Origin: Dysgonomonas mossii
GTDB taxonomy: Bacteria > Bacteroidota > Bacteroidia > Bacteroidales > Dysgonomonadaceae
DNA length: 64,000 nt
Reading direction: 5' to 3'
Assembly: GCF_004569505.1 (NCBI RefSeq)
Contig: NZ_SPPK01000005.1
Span: forward strand, 124,001 to 188,000
This document shows, piece by piece, positions 55,079 to 64,000 of the stretch. The notes under the pieces are model-generated. The model saw only the letters and a list, made by a program, of their open reading frames with translations. It did not search any database and had not been told where the DNA came from. Position 1 is the stretch's first letter. The number at the start of each line of letters is the position of its first letter. The translations under genes were made by a program, and so were the position numbers.

Positions 55079-57214
55079 CTATTGATTGGTATTAATTAGC
55101 AATTCTTTGCCTTTCTTCAAATCGCTATGTGATATAAAGTAACCATTAACTTTCTTACCTCCGTAAGTAATATCGGTAATTTTCCTGCCCGAGTTTCTCT
55201 TGCTTATAGAAAACTGAGTGCCATCACCGAACGTGAATTCTATCTTGTCGAAAAGAGGAACTGATATGATGTACGAAGGGTCGGCTGGGGAATATGTATA
55301 AAGCCCGATGGCGTTAAATACATACCATGAAGACATTTCTCCGACATCGTCCATTCCGGCAAGAGCCAGTTGATGTTTGCCCATTCCGTAGAAGTGATTG
55401 AGGCAGCTATCTAATATGACTTGTGATTTCTCTTGTTTGTCGACAAAGTAATAGAGGAAAGGGAAACTATGATCAGGTTGATTTCCGTGGCAATATTGCC
55501 CGATAAATCCCGATAGGTTATGTGCCTCATATCCTCCCCAAGGAATGGTAAATAAAGAGTCGACCTTCTTCTCGAAGTCATCTTTGCTTTTATAAAGATT
55601 TATCAACCCTTTAGTATCATGTGGTGCAAAGAAAGATGATTGCCAGGCATTCGCTTCACGGTACAGGTATTCATAGTAAGGGAATTCAGGGTCGAATGGG
55701 GTAACCCATTCACCGTTTTCGAGTCGACCTCTCATCAATTCAGTTGAAGGGTCGAAGAGGTTCTTGTAATTGCCGGTTCTTTTCATCAGCATATTGTAGT
55801 TCTCCTCGTCTCCCAACTCTTTAGCTAATAGAGCAACAGCGTAGTCGTCGTATGCATATTCGAGCGTTTTTGTAACAGCTGCTTTCGCTACGGTTTCTAT
55901 CTTCGGATTTTTAATGTTCATCTCAGAAATATATCCTTTTGCTATATATTCCATCAGATGAGGACGACCTCCTTCTACTGTGGCATTTTTCAGGATGAGA
56001 TGATATGCTTTGTTGACATCAAATCCTCTTAGCCCTCTCAGATAAGAGCCAGTAACGAATGTGGAGGCATGATCGCCATGAAAGAACGTAGGCATAAATC
56101 TTGTCTTTTCTCCTTTGTCGGTGATGGAGTTAATTACATCTGCTGCAACATTGGGCGAAATCATTCCGAGCAAGATCAGTTTATTCCGATAGTCATCCCA
56201 AAACGAAGGATCGGTATAATAGCGGAAGCCCTTGTTTACAACTTCGCCTTTCGCATCGGTAAACTCTCCATTTGCATCACTTCTTAGTGCCGGCCATAAG
56301 AAGGAACGATACAGTGAGGAATAGAATACCCATCTTTGCTTTTCAGTGCCACCCGAGACTTTTATTTTTGATAAAAGGTTTTCCCATGTTTCTGTAGCTT
56401 CATTCCTTATTTCGGCGAAGTCTTTATTCCCTATTTCTTTTTCTAGGTTTTCTTTTGCATTCTTGATGCTAACAAAAGAGAATCCTATTTTTAATTCCAG
56501 AGGTTCTTTGTTATTCGCAAAGTTAACTATTGACAGGCTTTTGCTTTCACCCCTTATCGAATCTATATTTTTTATTGCATGATTCGAAACTGCGTAGAAG
56601 TACATCTTTTCGCTATTCTCCTGAAAGCCTGAGAATACGTTTTCGCTTTCCTGTCTTATTTGCCAATCCTTAATCCTTTCGTTTGACGTAGAGAGATCTA
56701 CTATCAGCTTTTTATCCTTTCCGGCTTCAAATGTAAACCTGTGATATGCACAGCGCAGGGTTGATGTCATTTCTGTATTTATCCCATATCGCTGGAGGAA
56801 AACCTGATAATAGCCGGGATGGGCAGATTCGTTGTTGTGACTATATGTCGAACAATAATCATCTGCTGTAAAATTCCCTGTTGCGGGGAGAATCGGAATA
56901 TGGCAAAGATTCCAATGACCTTTGTTGGTATGTGTAAAGGCATATATAACATTGTCTTCATATTGGTAACCGGAGCCGCTTCTGAACAATGTGACCGGAC
57001 TAACTTGAACCATTGCATTGGGGAGAGATGATCCGGGGAAAACTTCGGCTCCCCAAGTTCTGCGAGTTGGCTTGTAGCCTAAGTCGATACTATCCCATAA
57101 GGTGGCTGTTCCTAAAAACGGGTTTACATAGTCTGTATACCTTATTTGTTGTCTTTGGGCACAACCGGTTGCAACCAATAATAGACTAATAATAATAAGA
57201 TTAAATTTATTCAT
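55079..57214 (-). CDS. Family 92 glycoside hydrolase (alpha-mannosidase) lipoprotein
   Basis: The 711-aa protein has a lipoprotein signal with Cys18 (LLLVATGC) and the GH92 start YVNPFLGTATLWD, then GAEVFPGSSLPNAMVQVSP. The C-terminal catalytic helical domain contains GHWNLCHIPILP earlier and YCHGNQPDHSFPFLYYF, GMDDVGEMSSWYVFNAIGLY later. GH92 enzymes are calcium-dependent exo-alpha-mannosidases acting on N-glycans or yeast mannan. There is no SusC/D next to it, so it is a free-standing gene. Confidence 0.95.
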   Translation of the reverse strand: MNKFNLIIISLLLVATGCAQRQQIRYTDYVNPFLGTATLWDSIDLGYKPTRRTWGAEVFPGSSLPNAMVQVSPVTLFRSGSGYQYEDNVIYAFTHTNKGHWNLCHIPILPATGNFTADDYCSTYSHNNESAHPGYYQVFLQRYGINTEMTSTLRCAYHRFTFEAGKDKKLIVDLSTSNERIKDWQIRQESENVFSGFQENSEKMYFYAVSNHAIKNIDSIRGESKSLSIVNFANNKEPLELKIGFSFVSIKNAKENLEKEIGNKDFAEIRNEATETWENLLSKIKVSGGTEKQRWVFYSSLYRSFLWPALRSDANGEFTDAKGEVVNKGFRYYTDPSFWDDYRNKLILLGMISPNVAADVINSITDKGEKTRFMPTFFHGDHASTFVTGSYLRGLRGFDVNKAYHLILKNATVEGGRPHLMEYIAKGYISEMNIKNPKIETVAKAAVTKTLEYAYDDYAVALLAKELGDEENYNMLMKRTGNYKNLFDPSTELMRGRLENGEWVTPFDPEFPYYEYLYREANAWQSSFFAPHDTKGLINLYKSKDDFEKKVDSLFTIPWGGYEAHNLSGFIGQYCHGNQPDHSFPFLYYFVDKQEKSQVILDSCLNHFYGMGKHQLALAGMDDVGEMSSWYVFNAIGLYTYSPADPSYIISVPLFDKIEFTFGDGTQFSISKRNSGRKITDITYGGKKVNGYFISHSDLKKGKELLINTNQ

Positions 57215-57358
57215 GTGTTAATAGATTATGATGATAACAAATGTTTTATGGATTAAAAAATCCTTATGTAAAAATACTTTGTTTGTATAATCTATATGTA
57301 TTTGTTAAAGAACAAATTGGAGGTGTGTCACAAAAGTATACTAGATTGTCTCAGATGC

Positions 57359-57730
57359 TTATTTTTTTAAGCTGGGTAGTAGGTCTACAATGTACTTGCG
57401 ACTTACATCGGCAGGCTTCAGAACTTCGTCATTCCAGATAACAAGGTCGATGTCTATTTTTACAATTCCTTTTTCTTTGTCGTGAGACTCACGTCCTATC
57501 TGCCGTTCTATAGACTTAAGTTTCAGGCGGACTTCTTCTTTGTCTTGATCGGTATATATAACAGCCAGTTGGTTTAGGAAGTCATTCTTATAGTGTGCTC
57601 CATAAGGAGTAGTGACAGAAGTGTCGGAGTAAGATATCCCTCCAAAAGAGCTGTTGAGCAGTTGATGACAGAGTCTTAAATTTGTTTCTGTATCTTCATT
57701 TGTTCCTATGCAGAGAAGCGCTTTGTTCAT
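57359..57730 (-). CDS. Short FolK-like protein (HPPK fold)
   Basis: The 123-aa protein has the HPPK pattern ALLCIGTNEDTETNLRL, SVTTPYGAHYKNDFLNQLAV, LKSIERQIGR and KIDIDLVIWN. Classical HPPK, which transfers pyrophosphate to 6-hydroxymethyl-dihydropterin in folate synthesis, is about 160 residues and has GPRxIDLDIL followed by a PHP segment. Here the arginine of GPR is absent, and the C-terminal region stops early. It may be a divergent paralogue. ATG 57730 is used because a -7 box lies at 57739-57746, downstream of the alternative start at 57754. Confidence 0.75.
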   Translation of the reverse strand: MNKALLCIGTNEDTETNLRLCHQLLNSSFGGISYSDTSVTTPYGAHYKNDFLNQLAVIYTDQDKEEVRLKLKSIERQIGRESHDKEKGIVKIDIDLVIWNDEVLKPADVSRKYIVDLLPSLKK

Positions 57731-57738
57731 AATAGGTG

Positions 57739-57746
57739 CAAATATA
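57739..57746 (-). promoter_or_regulatory. Candidate -7 box for the FolK-like gene
   Basis: The minus strand reads TATATTTG, nine bases before the ATG at 57730. The transcript would have a leader of only a few bases. Confidence 0.5.
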
Positions 57747-57801
57747 CGCTGCATTTTCGAAATAGGATGAACGGCGAAACTTTATTTCTGAGGCATTTTT
57801 A

Positions 57802-57809
57802 TACATTTG
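57802..57809 (+). promoter_or_regulatory. Candidate -7 box for kdsB
   Basis: TACATTTG lies 19 bp before the ATG at 57828. It is divergent from the FolK-like promoter 56 bp away. Confidence 0.45.
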
Positions 57810-57827
57810 TAGGATAATAGTAAAAAT

Positions 57828-58571
57828 ATGAAGTTTATAGCAATAATTCCGGCTCGATATGCCTCTACTCGTTTTCCCGGAAAGCCACTGGCTGATATGG
57901 GGGGTAAACCGATGATACAACGTGTATATGAACAGGTGAAGCGAGCGGTTCACGATGTATGGGTTGCAACAGATGATTCCCGCATCTTCGAAACTGTAAA
58001 GGCGTTCGGGGGAAAAGCTGTTATGACTTCAACAGACCATCGTAGTGGAACCGACCGTATTCAAGAAGCCTACTCTAAGATTGGGGAAGATTTTGATGTG
58101 GTTATCAATGTGCAAGGGGATGAGCCGTTCATTCAGCCCGAGCAAATCGAATCTCTGAAAGAGTGTTTTGATAGCAAAGATGTGGAGTTGGCAACGTTGG
58201 TAAAACCTTTCAAAAAAGAAGATGGCTTTGATGTTTTGTTCAATCCTAATTCTCCAAAGGTAGTTATAAATAAGGAGAGCGAAGCAATCTATTTTAGTCG
58301 TTCCATTGTTCCATATATACGAGATACCCATCATACAGAATGGCTTGATAAACATACATTTTATAAACATATAGGGATGTATGCTTATCGTGTGGATGTG
58401 TTAAAAGAAATCACTCAACTGCCGCAATCTTCACTCGAGAAGGCCGAATCGCTGGAGCAACTCCGTTGGATAGAAAACGGCTACCGTATACGAGTGGGTT
58501 ATACAGATGTGGAAACAATAGGTATCGATACTCCCGAAGATATGGAAAGAGCGATAAAGCTGCTGAAATAA
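57828..58571 (+). CDS. kdsB: CMP-KDO synthetase (3-deoxy-manno-octulosonate cytidylyltransferase)
   Basis: The 247-aa nucleotidyltransferase activates KDO with CTP for lipopolysaccharide synthesis. Motifs are IIPARYASTRFPGKPLADMG at the start, VWVATDD, TSTDHRSGTDRIQEA, VINVQGDEPFI and YKHIGMYAYR. Length is standard. It confirms a Gram-negative envelope. It stands alone between the FolK-like gene (divergent) and the TetR gene, which has its own promoter. Confidence 0.97.
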   Translation: MKFIAIIPARYASTRFPGKPLADMGGKPMIQRVYEQVKRAVHDVWVATDDSRIFETVKAFGGKAVMTSTDHRSGTDRIQEAYSKIGEDFDVVINVQGDEPFIQPEQIESLKECFDSKDVELATLVKPFKKEDGFDVLFNPNSPKVVINKESEAIYFSRSIVPYIRDTHHTEWLDKHTFYKHIGMYAYRVDVLKEITQLPQSSLEKAESLEQLRWIENGYRIRVGYTDVETIGIDTPEDMERAIKLLK

Positions 58572-58617
58572 GTAAATCTTAAACAACAATATAGATTTCT
58601 GTTTATGAGCTAAACAC

Positions 58618-58648
58618 TTGTTTAAGTTGATTTTATTTTTTATTTTTG
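58618..58648 (+). promoter_or_regulatory. Promoter of the TetR-activase operon
   Basis: TTG (58618-58620), a 20-bp spacer and TATTTTTG (58641-58648) are an ideal match to the Bacteroidetes promoter, 25 bp before the ATG. Near it, AGCAATCGTTTAGAACACATG shows no clear inverted repeat. Confidence 0.65.
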
Positions 58649-58673
58649 CTTCTTAAGCAATCGTTTAGAACAC

Positions 58674-59327
58674 ATGTTTAATAATGAAGATTCTTCGGAA
58701 GTAAGGAAACGGATTCTGAGTGAAGCACAAATCCTTTTCATAAAAAACGGCTACAGAGGCACCAGTGTCAGGGATATAGCTAAGGCTTCGGGTACGAATG
58801 TGGCAATGGTAAATTATTATTTTCAGTCGAAATATAATTTATTTGAGATCATATTCGAAGACGCATTGGATGTGCTTACCAAAAGAATATTCGAGACCGT
58901 AACCTCCGATCTTCCATTTTTTGAGTTAATCGAAACATGGATACACACTTACTATGAAATTCTATTTCAATATCCTGAAATTGCAGCATTTATTCTAAAT
59001 GAAGTGAGCCTCAATCCGGAGGGACTTACCCAGCGTATAAAAAATAAAAATCCTTATAGTTCTTTCAGTAAAATAGAAAAGCGTATAGCCGAAGAAGTGG
59101 AGAAGGGTACAATAAGAGAAACGCCGGCAGCTGATTTTTTATTGAATATATTGTCTTTATGCATGTTCCCTTTTATGTTTGGAAATCTGGCCAAAACATT
59201 GATGGAAATTCCGTCAGGCGTTTACAATGAGCTGATAGCCAATCATGAAAAATATGTGATAGAATTTACTATAAACGCACTGAAACCGTGCGATAATGAG
59301 ATCAAACGAAATAAATTAACACAATAG
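58674..59327 (+). CDS. TetR/AcrR family transcriptional regulator
   Basis: The 217-aa protein has the TetR HTH in its first 55 residues (ILFIKNGYRGTSVRDIAKAS, NVAMVNYYFQSKYNLFEIIF) and an all-helical ligand domain. The C-terminal part ILSLCMFPFMFGNLAKTLM is the hydrophobic ligand pocket. It ends two bases before the activase gene, so the two are one transcript. The TetR protein probably represses its own operon in response to an acyl-CoA-like or other small molecule; that link is inferred. Confidence 0.93.
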   Translation: MFNNEDSSEVRKRILSEAQILFIKNGYRGTSVRDIAKASGTNVAMVNYYFQSKYNLFEIIFEDALDVLTKRIFETVTSDLPFFELIETWIHTYYEILFQYPEIAAFILNEVSLNPEGLTQRIKNKNPYSSFSKIEKRIAEEVEKGTIRETPAADFLLNILSLCMFPFMFGNLAKTLMEIPSGVYNELIANHEKYVIEFTINALKPCDNEIKRNKLTQ

Positions 59328-59329
59328 TT

Positions 59330-62300
59330 ATGAGTGAGGAACAACAATATAAAATGGGAATTGATGTTGGGTCAACAACCGTGAAAATTGTAGTTTTGGA
59401 TGATAATAATACAATTATTTACAAATCATACTGTAGGCATCAGGCGAATATACAGCAGACTCTGATAGCCGAACTGCAAAAGGTGATTGAAGTGTATCCC
59501 CAAGCAAAGTTTACAATAAATATATCAGGATCAGCGGGAATGGGTATTGGCGAACGTGTCGGTATCTCATTTGTACAGGAAGTTGTTGCCGCCGTGGAGG
59601 TGGTAAAGAATGTTTACCCTGCTGCTCATACATTGATCGACTTGGGAGGAGAAGATGCTAAAATGGTATTCTTCAGCGAGGGTCGTCACCCTGATATACG
59701 GATGAATGGGAGTTGTGCCGGAGGGACAGGTGCTTTTATAGATCAGATGGCAAGTCTGATGAATATTACCATCGAAGAGCTAGGGGTAAAGGCGCTGGAT
59801 TTTGACAAAATATATCCGATAGCTTCGCGTTGTGGTGTGTTTGCTAAGACTGACGTGCAGAATCTTATTAGCCGGAACATCCCTGTTTCGGATATCTCTG
59901 CTTCTATACTTCATGCCGTTGCCTTACAATCGGTAACTACCCTTGCGCGTGGGTGCGAGATTATCCCTAAGATAATCTGTATCGGGGGACCGTTGACTTT
60001 TATTCCTGCGTTGCGAAATGCTTTTAGCGAGGTTCTTAAAATACAGAGTGAAGATATAATTGTTCCCGAGAATGGGGAGTACTTCCCTGCATGGGGTTCT
60101 GCTCTTTATCACGAAGCTGATGCAAAAACGTTTGATTTGGATGAGCTGGTGGATAAACTTTCGGAATCTACGTCATCAAATCATAGTGATGCACTCGAAC
60201 CACTGTTCAAAGACGAACTTGAATATATTGAGTGGGATGCGAACCGCAATGTAAAAGCTCTTAAGTTTAAACCTCTGGGTGAGGAAAAGTATGTAGAATG
60301 TTTTTTGGGTATAGATTCCGGATCTACTACATCCAAAGTAGTGGTGATGGATACAGATGCCAATATCATATATAAGTTTTACGGTAATAACGAAGGAAAT
60401 CCTCTGAGGAAAGTGATGGAGGGGTTATCCTTATTCTATAAAGAAGCTCAAGAGAAAGGTGTAACTGTGAAATTCCTTTCGTCAGCCGCTACAGGCTACG
60501 GGGAGGATTTGATGAAGTCTGCTCTCGGGCTCGATTATGGAATTGTAGAAACCATAGCGCACTTGTCAGGAGCGCAATATGTTGATCCCGATGTATCGTT
60601 TGTGCTCGACATAGGAGGGCAAGATATTAAGTCAATCTTCATAAATAATGGGTTGATTTCGAATATAGAGCTGAATGAAGCCTGTTCTGCGGGTTGTGGT
60701 TCTTTCTTGCAAAACTTTGCATCTACAATGAGCATGGAACTTTCTGATTTTGCTCGTGCTGCTTGCCTGGCTAAGTATCCAAGTGATCTGGGTTCTCGTT
60801 GTACGGTGTTTATGAACTCAAAGGTAAAGCAGTCTTTAAGGGAGAATGCTGGAAATGATGATATTGCGGCTGGTTTAGCTTACTCTGTGGTTAAGAACTG
60901 TTTGTTTAAGGTTCTCAAAATCTCTAACCTGAAACAGCTTGGAGACCATATCGTTGTACAAGGTGGTACATTCAGGAACGATGCCGTTTATCGTGCATTA
61001 GAAATGCTATCGGGTAAGACTGTGGGTTCTACCGATCATCCCGAATTAATGGGAGCTTTGGGAGCCGCATTATACTCTCAGCGATTATGGGAGAAAAACC
61101 AAAACGCAACAACTTTTTCGGGAGAAGAAGCTTTGTTTGATCTATCTACAATTAACTCTAAGGAGTTGACCTGTAAAGGTTGTACAAACTTATGCTCGGT
61201 ATTGCGGTTCAAGTTTAACAACGGGAATATCAGCTATGCCGGAAATAAATGTGAGAAAGTTTTCTATAATAAAAATAATGACCGTAAGGAAGGCTATAAT
61301 GCTTTTGACAGGAAAAATGAAATCCTTTTCAATCGTCCTGTGAAGGCTGATAATATAGAAAAAGGAAAAACAATAGGCATCCCCCGTGTGCTGAATATGT
61401 TCGATAATTATCCATTCTGGCATACTTTATTTACAGCATGTGGATTTAATGTGAGATTATCTCCCGAATCTACTTTCCCGTTATATCAAAAAGGAGTGGG
61501 AGGGGTGATGTCTGATAATATTTGTTTTCCTGCCAAGCTTGTACACGGACATATACTCGCTCTGATTGAGCAAAAGGTGGATAGGATTTTTTATCCGATT
61601 GTACCTAAAGAAGAAAAAGAATTCGGGCAATCGTCTAACTCTTTCAATTGTCCTGTGGTTAGTGGATATCCTGACGTTATACAAAGTTCGATAGATCCAT
61701 CAGGCAGACATGGCATCCCTTATGATGAGCCGGTGATAACATTCAGCAGTGATAAGGCTTTGGCCAAAGGCTGTTATAACTATCTTTCGGGCTTGGGAGT
61801 ATCTAAAGAGGTTTTTGATAAGGCATTTCAACAAGCTTTAGTTGTAAAGGATAGTTTAAAACAAGAACTTTATGGCTATCAGAAAGAGTTGTTGGATAAA
61901 GCCTTAGAGACAGGGGAGTTGACATTTATCGTTGCAGGTCGTCCATATCATACAGACCCATTGATTCATCAGAAGGTAGGTCAGATATTTTCAGACCTCG
62001 GGGTTATAGTACTCACCGATGATGTATTTCGCAAACCCGAAAGTCAGGGCTTTAGTAAGTTGAATATTATTTCGCAATGGTCTTACCCCAACCGTGTCGT
62101 ACAGGCAGCGATGGAGGTAGCCAAGTTGCCGCAAAATATACAATTGGTACAGCTCAACTCATTTGGTTGTGGTCCCGATTCCTTCTTTATGGACGAAACG
62201 CGTGATATATTGAAGGCTGCCGGCAAAAATATAACCGTTCTTCGTATCGATGAGATAGCCAGTCCGGGCTCTATTCGTTTGCGTTTGCGCTCATTGGTAG

Positions 62301-63577
62301 AGTCGCTCAAAGCTGTAAAGTCTTATGATTTGGTAGCAAGCGATTCATATAAAGGTTATTCCGCCCCATATAAAAAAGAAAAAGACAAAAATAAAACGGT
62401 TCTTATTCCTTGGCTTTGTGATTTTATTTCGCCATTTGCCCCGGCATTGGGTGAGATTCTTGGGCTGAAGGTAGAGAATCTTCCTAAATCGAACAAGGTA
62501 TCTGCTGATCTTGGTTTGATGTATGGAAACAATGAAGTGTGCTATCCGTCTACCCTCATTCTGGGAGATATTATCAATGCACTCCAGTCGGGGAACCATG
62601 ATGCGAAAGATATTGTGCTTGCCATTACACAGACAGGGGGGCAATGCCGTGCTACAAACTATATAGCACAGATCAAGACCGGGTTGCAAAATGCAGGATT
62701 TAATGATATTCCTGTAATAGCACTCAGCTCGGGAGAAACGTATCAGAATGACGAGAGTGAATTTACGTTGGAATGGAAAAAAATAGCAAAGATCGCAGTT
62801 CCAATTGTATTGTATGGCGATGGTCTGCAACAGATGCATAGTGCTATTTCTGTGCGTGAAAAAAAGGAAGGAGCGTCGCAGCAGATATTTGATTTCTATA
62901 TAGAACGAGGGATTGATGCTGTTCGGGCAAAGGATGCGAAAACATTGTATAGATTACTGAAAGAGGCTGCTGAGGATTTTAATAATGTGCCTATCTACGA
63001 TAAAGAATATTCTAAAGTGGGGCTTATTGGAGAAATATTTGTGAAGTACAACAATTATGCACAGTCAAATATATCCGAATGGTTACGGTCTCGTAATGTA
63101 GAAGTTTCTACTCCTCCATTGTTAGATTTCCTTATGCAGTTTTTTGTCAACAGTAAGGTGAATGTAGAAAATGGGCTTAGTGAAGAAACAATTTTTTCGA
63201 AGACTCTAAAACCCCTTATTTGGTGGTATATAAATAGTAAGGTGAAAAGGTCGGAGAAGATATTGAGCAAGTTTAAATTTTACGAGCCCTCAGAATCTAT
63301 CTATGCGAAAGCGGAAGCAGCTTCGGAAGTATTAGACCTCTCCAATCAGTTTGGGGAAGGTTGGCTTATCCCGGGAGAAATTGCTCATTATGCCCGTAAG
63401 GGTGTAAACAAAGTTGTTTGTTTACAGCCATTCGGATGTATTGCAAATCATATTGTAGCCAAGGGGGTAGAAAAGCGGATTAAGGAAATATATCCGAATA
63501 TGAATATTTTGTATCTGGATATCGATGGGGGTATTGCAGAGGTGAACTTGCAAAATCGCCTGCATTTTATGATATGA
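59330..63577 (+). CDS. Giant acyl-CoA dehydratase activase (two ASKHA domains plus DUF2229/HgdB-like region)
   Basis: The 1415-aa protein has two BcrAD/BadFG-type ATPase domains. The first (about 9-265) has GIDVGSTTVKIVV and cluster cysteines Cys129 (NGSCAGGTGAF) and Cys168 (SRCGVFAK). The second (about 325-595) has GIDSGSTTSKVVVMD, Cys452/Cys456 (NEACSAGCGSF) and Cys491 (SRCTVFMNSKV). A cysteine-rich linker (TCKGCTNLCSV) leads to a DUF2229 region (about 680-1000) and a C-terminal domain similar to dehydratase component D. Activases inject electrons into 2-hydroxyacyl-CoA dehydratases by ATP hydrolysis. No separate dehydratase subunits are nearby, so it may be self-sufficient or serve another acceptor. 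Confidence 0.92.
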   Translation: MSEEQQYKMGIDVGSTTVKIVVLDDNNTIIYKSYCRHQANIQQTLIAELQKVIEVYPQAKFTINISGSAGMGIGERVGISFVQEVVAAVEVVKNVYPAAHTLIDLGGEDAKMVFFSEGRHPDIRMNGSCAGGTGAFIDQMASLMNITIEELGVKALDFDKIYPIASRCGVFAKTDVQNLISRNIPVSDISASILHAVALQSVTTLARGCEIIPKIICIGGPLTFIPALRNAFSEVLKIQSEDIIVPENGEYFPAWGSALYHEADAKTFDLDELVDKLSESTSSNHSDALEPLFKDELEYIEWDANRNVKALKFKPLGEEKYVECFLGIDSGSTTSKVVVMDTDANIIYKFYGNNEGNPLRKVMEGLSLFYKEAQEKGVTVKFLSSAATGYGEDLMKSALGLDYGIVETIAHLSGAQYVDPDVSFVLDIGGQDIKSIFINNGLISNIELNEACSAGCGSFLQNFASTMSMELSDFARAACLAKYPSDLGSRCTVFMNSKVKQSLRENAGNDDIAAGLAYSVVKNCLFKVLKISNLKQLGDHIVVQGGTFRNDAVYRALEMLSGKTVGSTDHPELMGALGAALYSQRLWEKNQNATTFSGEEALFDLSTINSKELTCKGCTNLCSVLRFKFNNGNISYAGNKCEKVFYNKNNDRKEGYNAFDRKNEILFNRPVKADNIEKGKTIGIPRVLNMFDNYPFWHTLFTACGFNVRLSPESTFPLYQKGVGGVMSDNICFPAKLVHGHILALIEQKVDRIFYPIVPKEEKEFGQSSNSFNCPVVSGYPDVIQSSIDPSGRHGIPYDEPVITFSSDKALAKGCYNYLSGLGVSKEVFDKAFQQALVVKDSLKQELYGYQKELLDKALETGELTFIVAGRPYHTDPLIHQKVGQIFSDLGVIVLTDDVFRKPESQGFSKLNIISQWSYPNRVVQAAMEVAKLPQNIQLVQLNSFGCGPDSFFMDETRDILKAAGKNITVLRIDEIASPGSIRLRLRSLVESLKAVKSYDLVASDSYKGYSAPYKKEKDKNKTVLIPWLCDFISPFAPALGEILGLKVENLPKSNKVSADLGLMYGNNEVCYPSTLILGDIINALQSGNHDAKDIVLAITQTGGQCRATNYIAQIKTGLQNAGFNDIPVIALSSGETYQNDESEFTLEWKKIAKIAVPIVLYGDGLQQMHSAISVREKKEGASQQIFDFYIERGIDAVRAKDAKTLYRLLKEAAEDFNNVPIYDKEYSKVGLIGEIFVKYNNYAQSNISEWLRSRNVEVSTPPLLDFLMQFFVNSKVNVENGLSEETIFSKTLKPLIWWYINSKVKRSEKILSKFKFYEPSESIYAKAEAASEVLDLSNQFGEGWLIPGEIAHYARKGVNKVVCLQPFGCIANHIVAKGVEKRIKEIYPNMNILYLDIDGGIAEVNLQNRLHFMI

Positions 63578-63614
63578 TGATCAGTTGTCTCACAGCTTCG
63601 TAAATTCATATATG

Positions 63615-63673
63615 TTGTTTCTGAACGGAGAAAATAGTTCTAGACCTTAAAATTTTTCTCTATTCAGAAACAA
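63615..63673 (+). terminator. Terminator after the activase gene
   Basis: TTGTTTCTGAA (63615-63625) pairs with TTCAGAAACAA (63663-63673). Inside it, GAGAAAA pairs with TTTTCTC across a 2-nt mismatch, and a T-rich tail follows. Confidence 0.75.
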
Positions 63674-63748
63674 TATTTTAGTATGCTATTTTGTCCAATA
63701 TCAAAATTATAACTGTAGCAAGTACCTATAATTAAAAAAATAAAAACT

Positions 63749-63756
63749 TATATTTG
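63749..63756 (+). promoter_or_regulatory. Candidate -7 box for the GT39-type gene
   Basis: TATATTTG lies 26 bp before the ATG at 63782. No -33 match is apparent. Confidence 0.45.
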
Positions 63757-63781
63757 CAGAAATATTCAGTCATAACTATCT

Positions 63782-64000
63782 ATGAAGAAATCCCATTTTC
63801 TGCAAACATTATACTTGCAAAAACCTCTCTTCCTGATTCTTCTTATAGCGACCTTATCTACTCTTCCTTGGATAGGATTAGGAGATTTTTATACCAAGGG
63901 CGAGCCTCGTGAGGCTGCATTGGCCGTATCGATGATCGAGAAAGGAGAGTGGGTTATTCCTTCCAGTTATGCAGATGAATTTGCATATAAACCGCCATTT
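63782..64000 (+). CDS. GT39/ArnT-like membrane glycosyltransferase, N-terminal part (cut by window edge)
   Basis: Seventy-three codons are visible to the window end. After a first membrane helix (PLFLILLIATLSTLPWIGLG), the acidic motif YTKGEPREAALAVSMIEKG and IPSSYADEFAYKPPF match the first periplasmic loop of PMT/ArnT-family enzymes, whose catalytic Asp/Glu lie in this loop. These transfer a lipid-linked sugar to lipid A or proteins. The rest lies outside the window, so the exact family member is open. Confidence 0.85.
   Translation, partial: MKKSHFLQTLYLQKPLFLILLIATLSTLPWIGLGDFYTKGEPREAALAVSMIEKGEWVIPSSYADEFAYKPPF

Noticed and set aside
57241..57441. Plus-strand ORF of 66 codons
   Set aside because: It runs antisense into the FolK-like gene and has no family resemblance.

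Overview
The window looks like chromosome from a Bacteroidales bacterium, most likely near Dysgonomonas (Dysgonomonadaceae). The clade is inferred from gene content and motif style, not from a search. Pointers are three SusC-type TonB receptors with two SusD partners, AT-rich DNA, promoters of the Bacteroidetes sigma type (a -7 box TAnnTTTG, sometimes with TTG about 20 bp upstream), weak Shine-Dalgarno signals, the long forms of IspG and urocanase, and separate formimidoyltransferase and cyclodeaminase genes. I saw no rRNA, tRNA, CRISPR array, insertion sequence or prophage.

Layout. 1-857 (-): the 5' part of a SusC receptor cut by the window edge. 1112-1330: a 72-aa XRE regulator behind two copies of a palindrome exactly 50 bp apart. 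1587-7601 (+): SusC, SusD and a thioredoxin-like lipoprotein, with no glycosidase. 7658-8791 (-): membrane acyltransferase. 8982-17542 (-): the complete histidine-to-glutamate pathway (hutU, ftcD, hutI, fchA-like cyclodeaminase, hutH), interleaved with three poorly known envelope proteins: a JAMM-like exported protein, a small lipoprotein and a membrane protein resembling half of a GT51 transglycosylase. 17724-20582 (-): a large membrane-anchored beta-propeller regulator with a LuxR-type HTH and no kinase. 20583-21834: a 1.25-kb gene-free control region. 21835-32691 (+): a beta-glucan utilisation locus (SusC, SusD, surface lipoprotein, GH16, GH3, GH5), with hairpins between some genes.

32799-54082 is mostly core functions: FtsB-like division protein, XerD, sialate O-acetylesterase, IspG, AraC regulator, OafA-type acyltransferase, a leuS-led operon (YitT, SDR, DUF3667), PAP2 phosphatase, RuvB, LolC/E-like permease, RlmH, a sugar isomerase-like protein, an alkyltransferase-like protein, a nucleoside phosphorylase, SanA-like protein and an OprP-type porin. 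54173-64000: GT14-like glycosyltransferase, GH92 mannosidase, a short FolK-like protein, KdsB, a TetR regulator coupled to a 1415-aa acyl-CoA dehydratase activase, and the start of a GT39-type glycosyltransferase.

The most unusual items are the extra envelope genes inside the hut cluster, a roughly 52-bp element shared by two distant promoter regions (11853-11904 and 51140-51192), the XRE operator pair, the long control region before the glucan locus, and the self-contained activase next to its TetR gene. No item proves a wholly new system; the hut-linked envelope genes are the best candidate.
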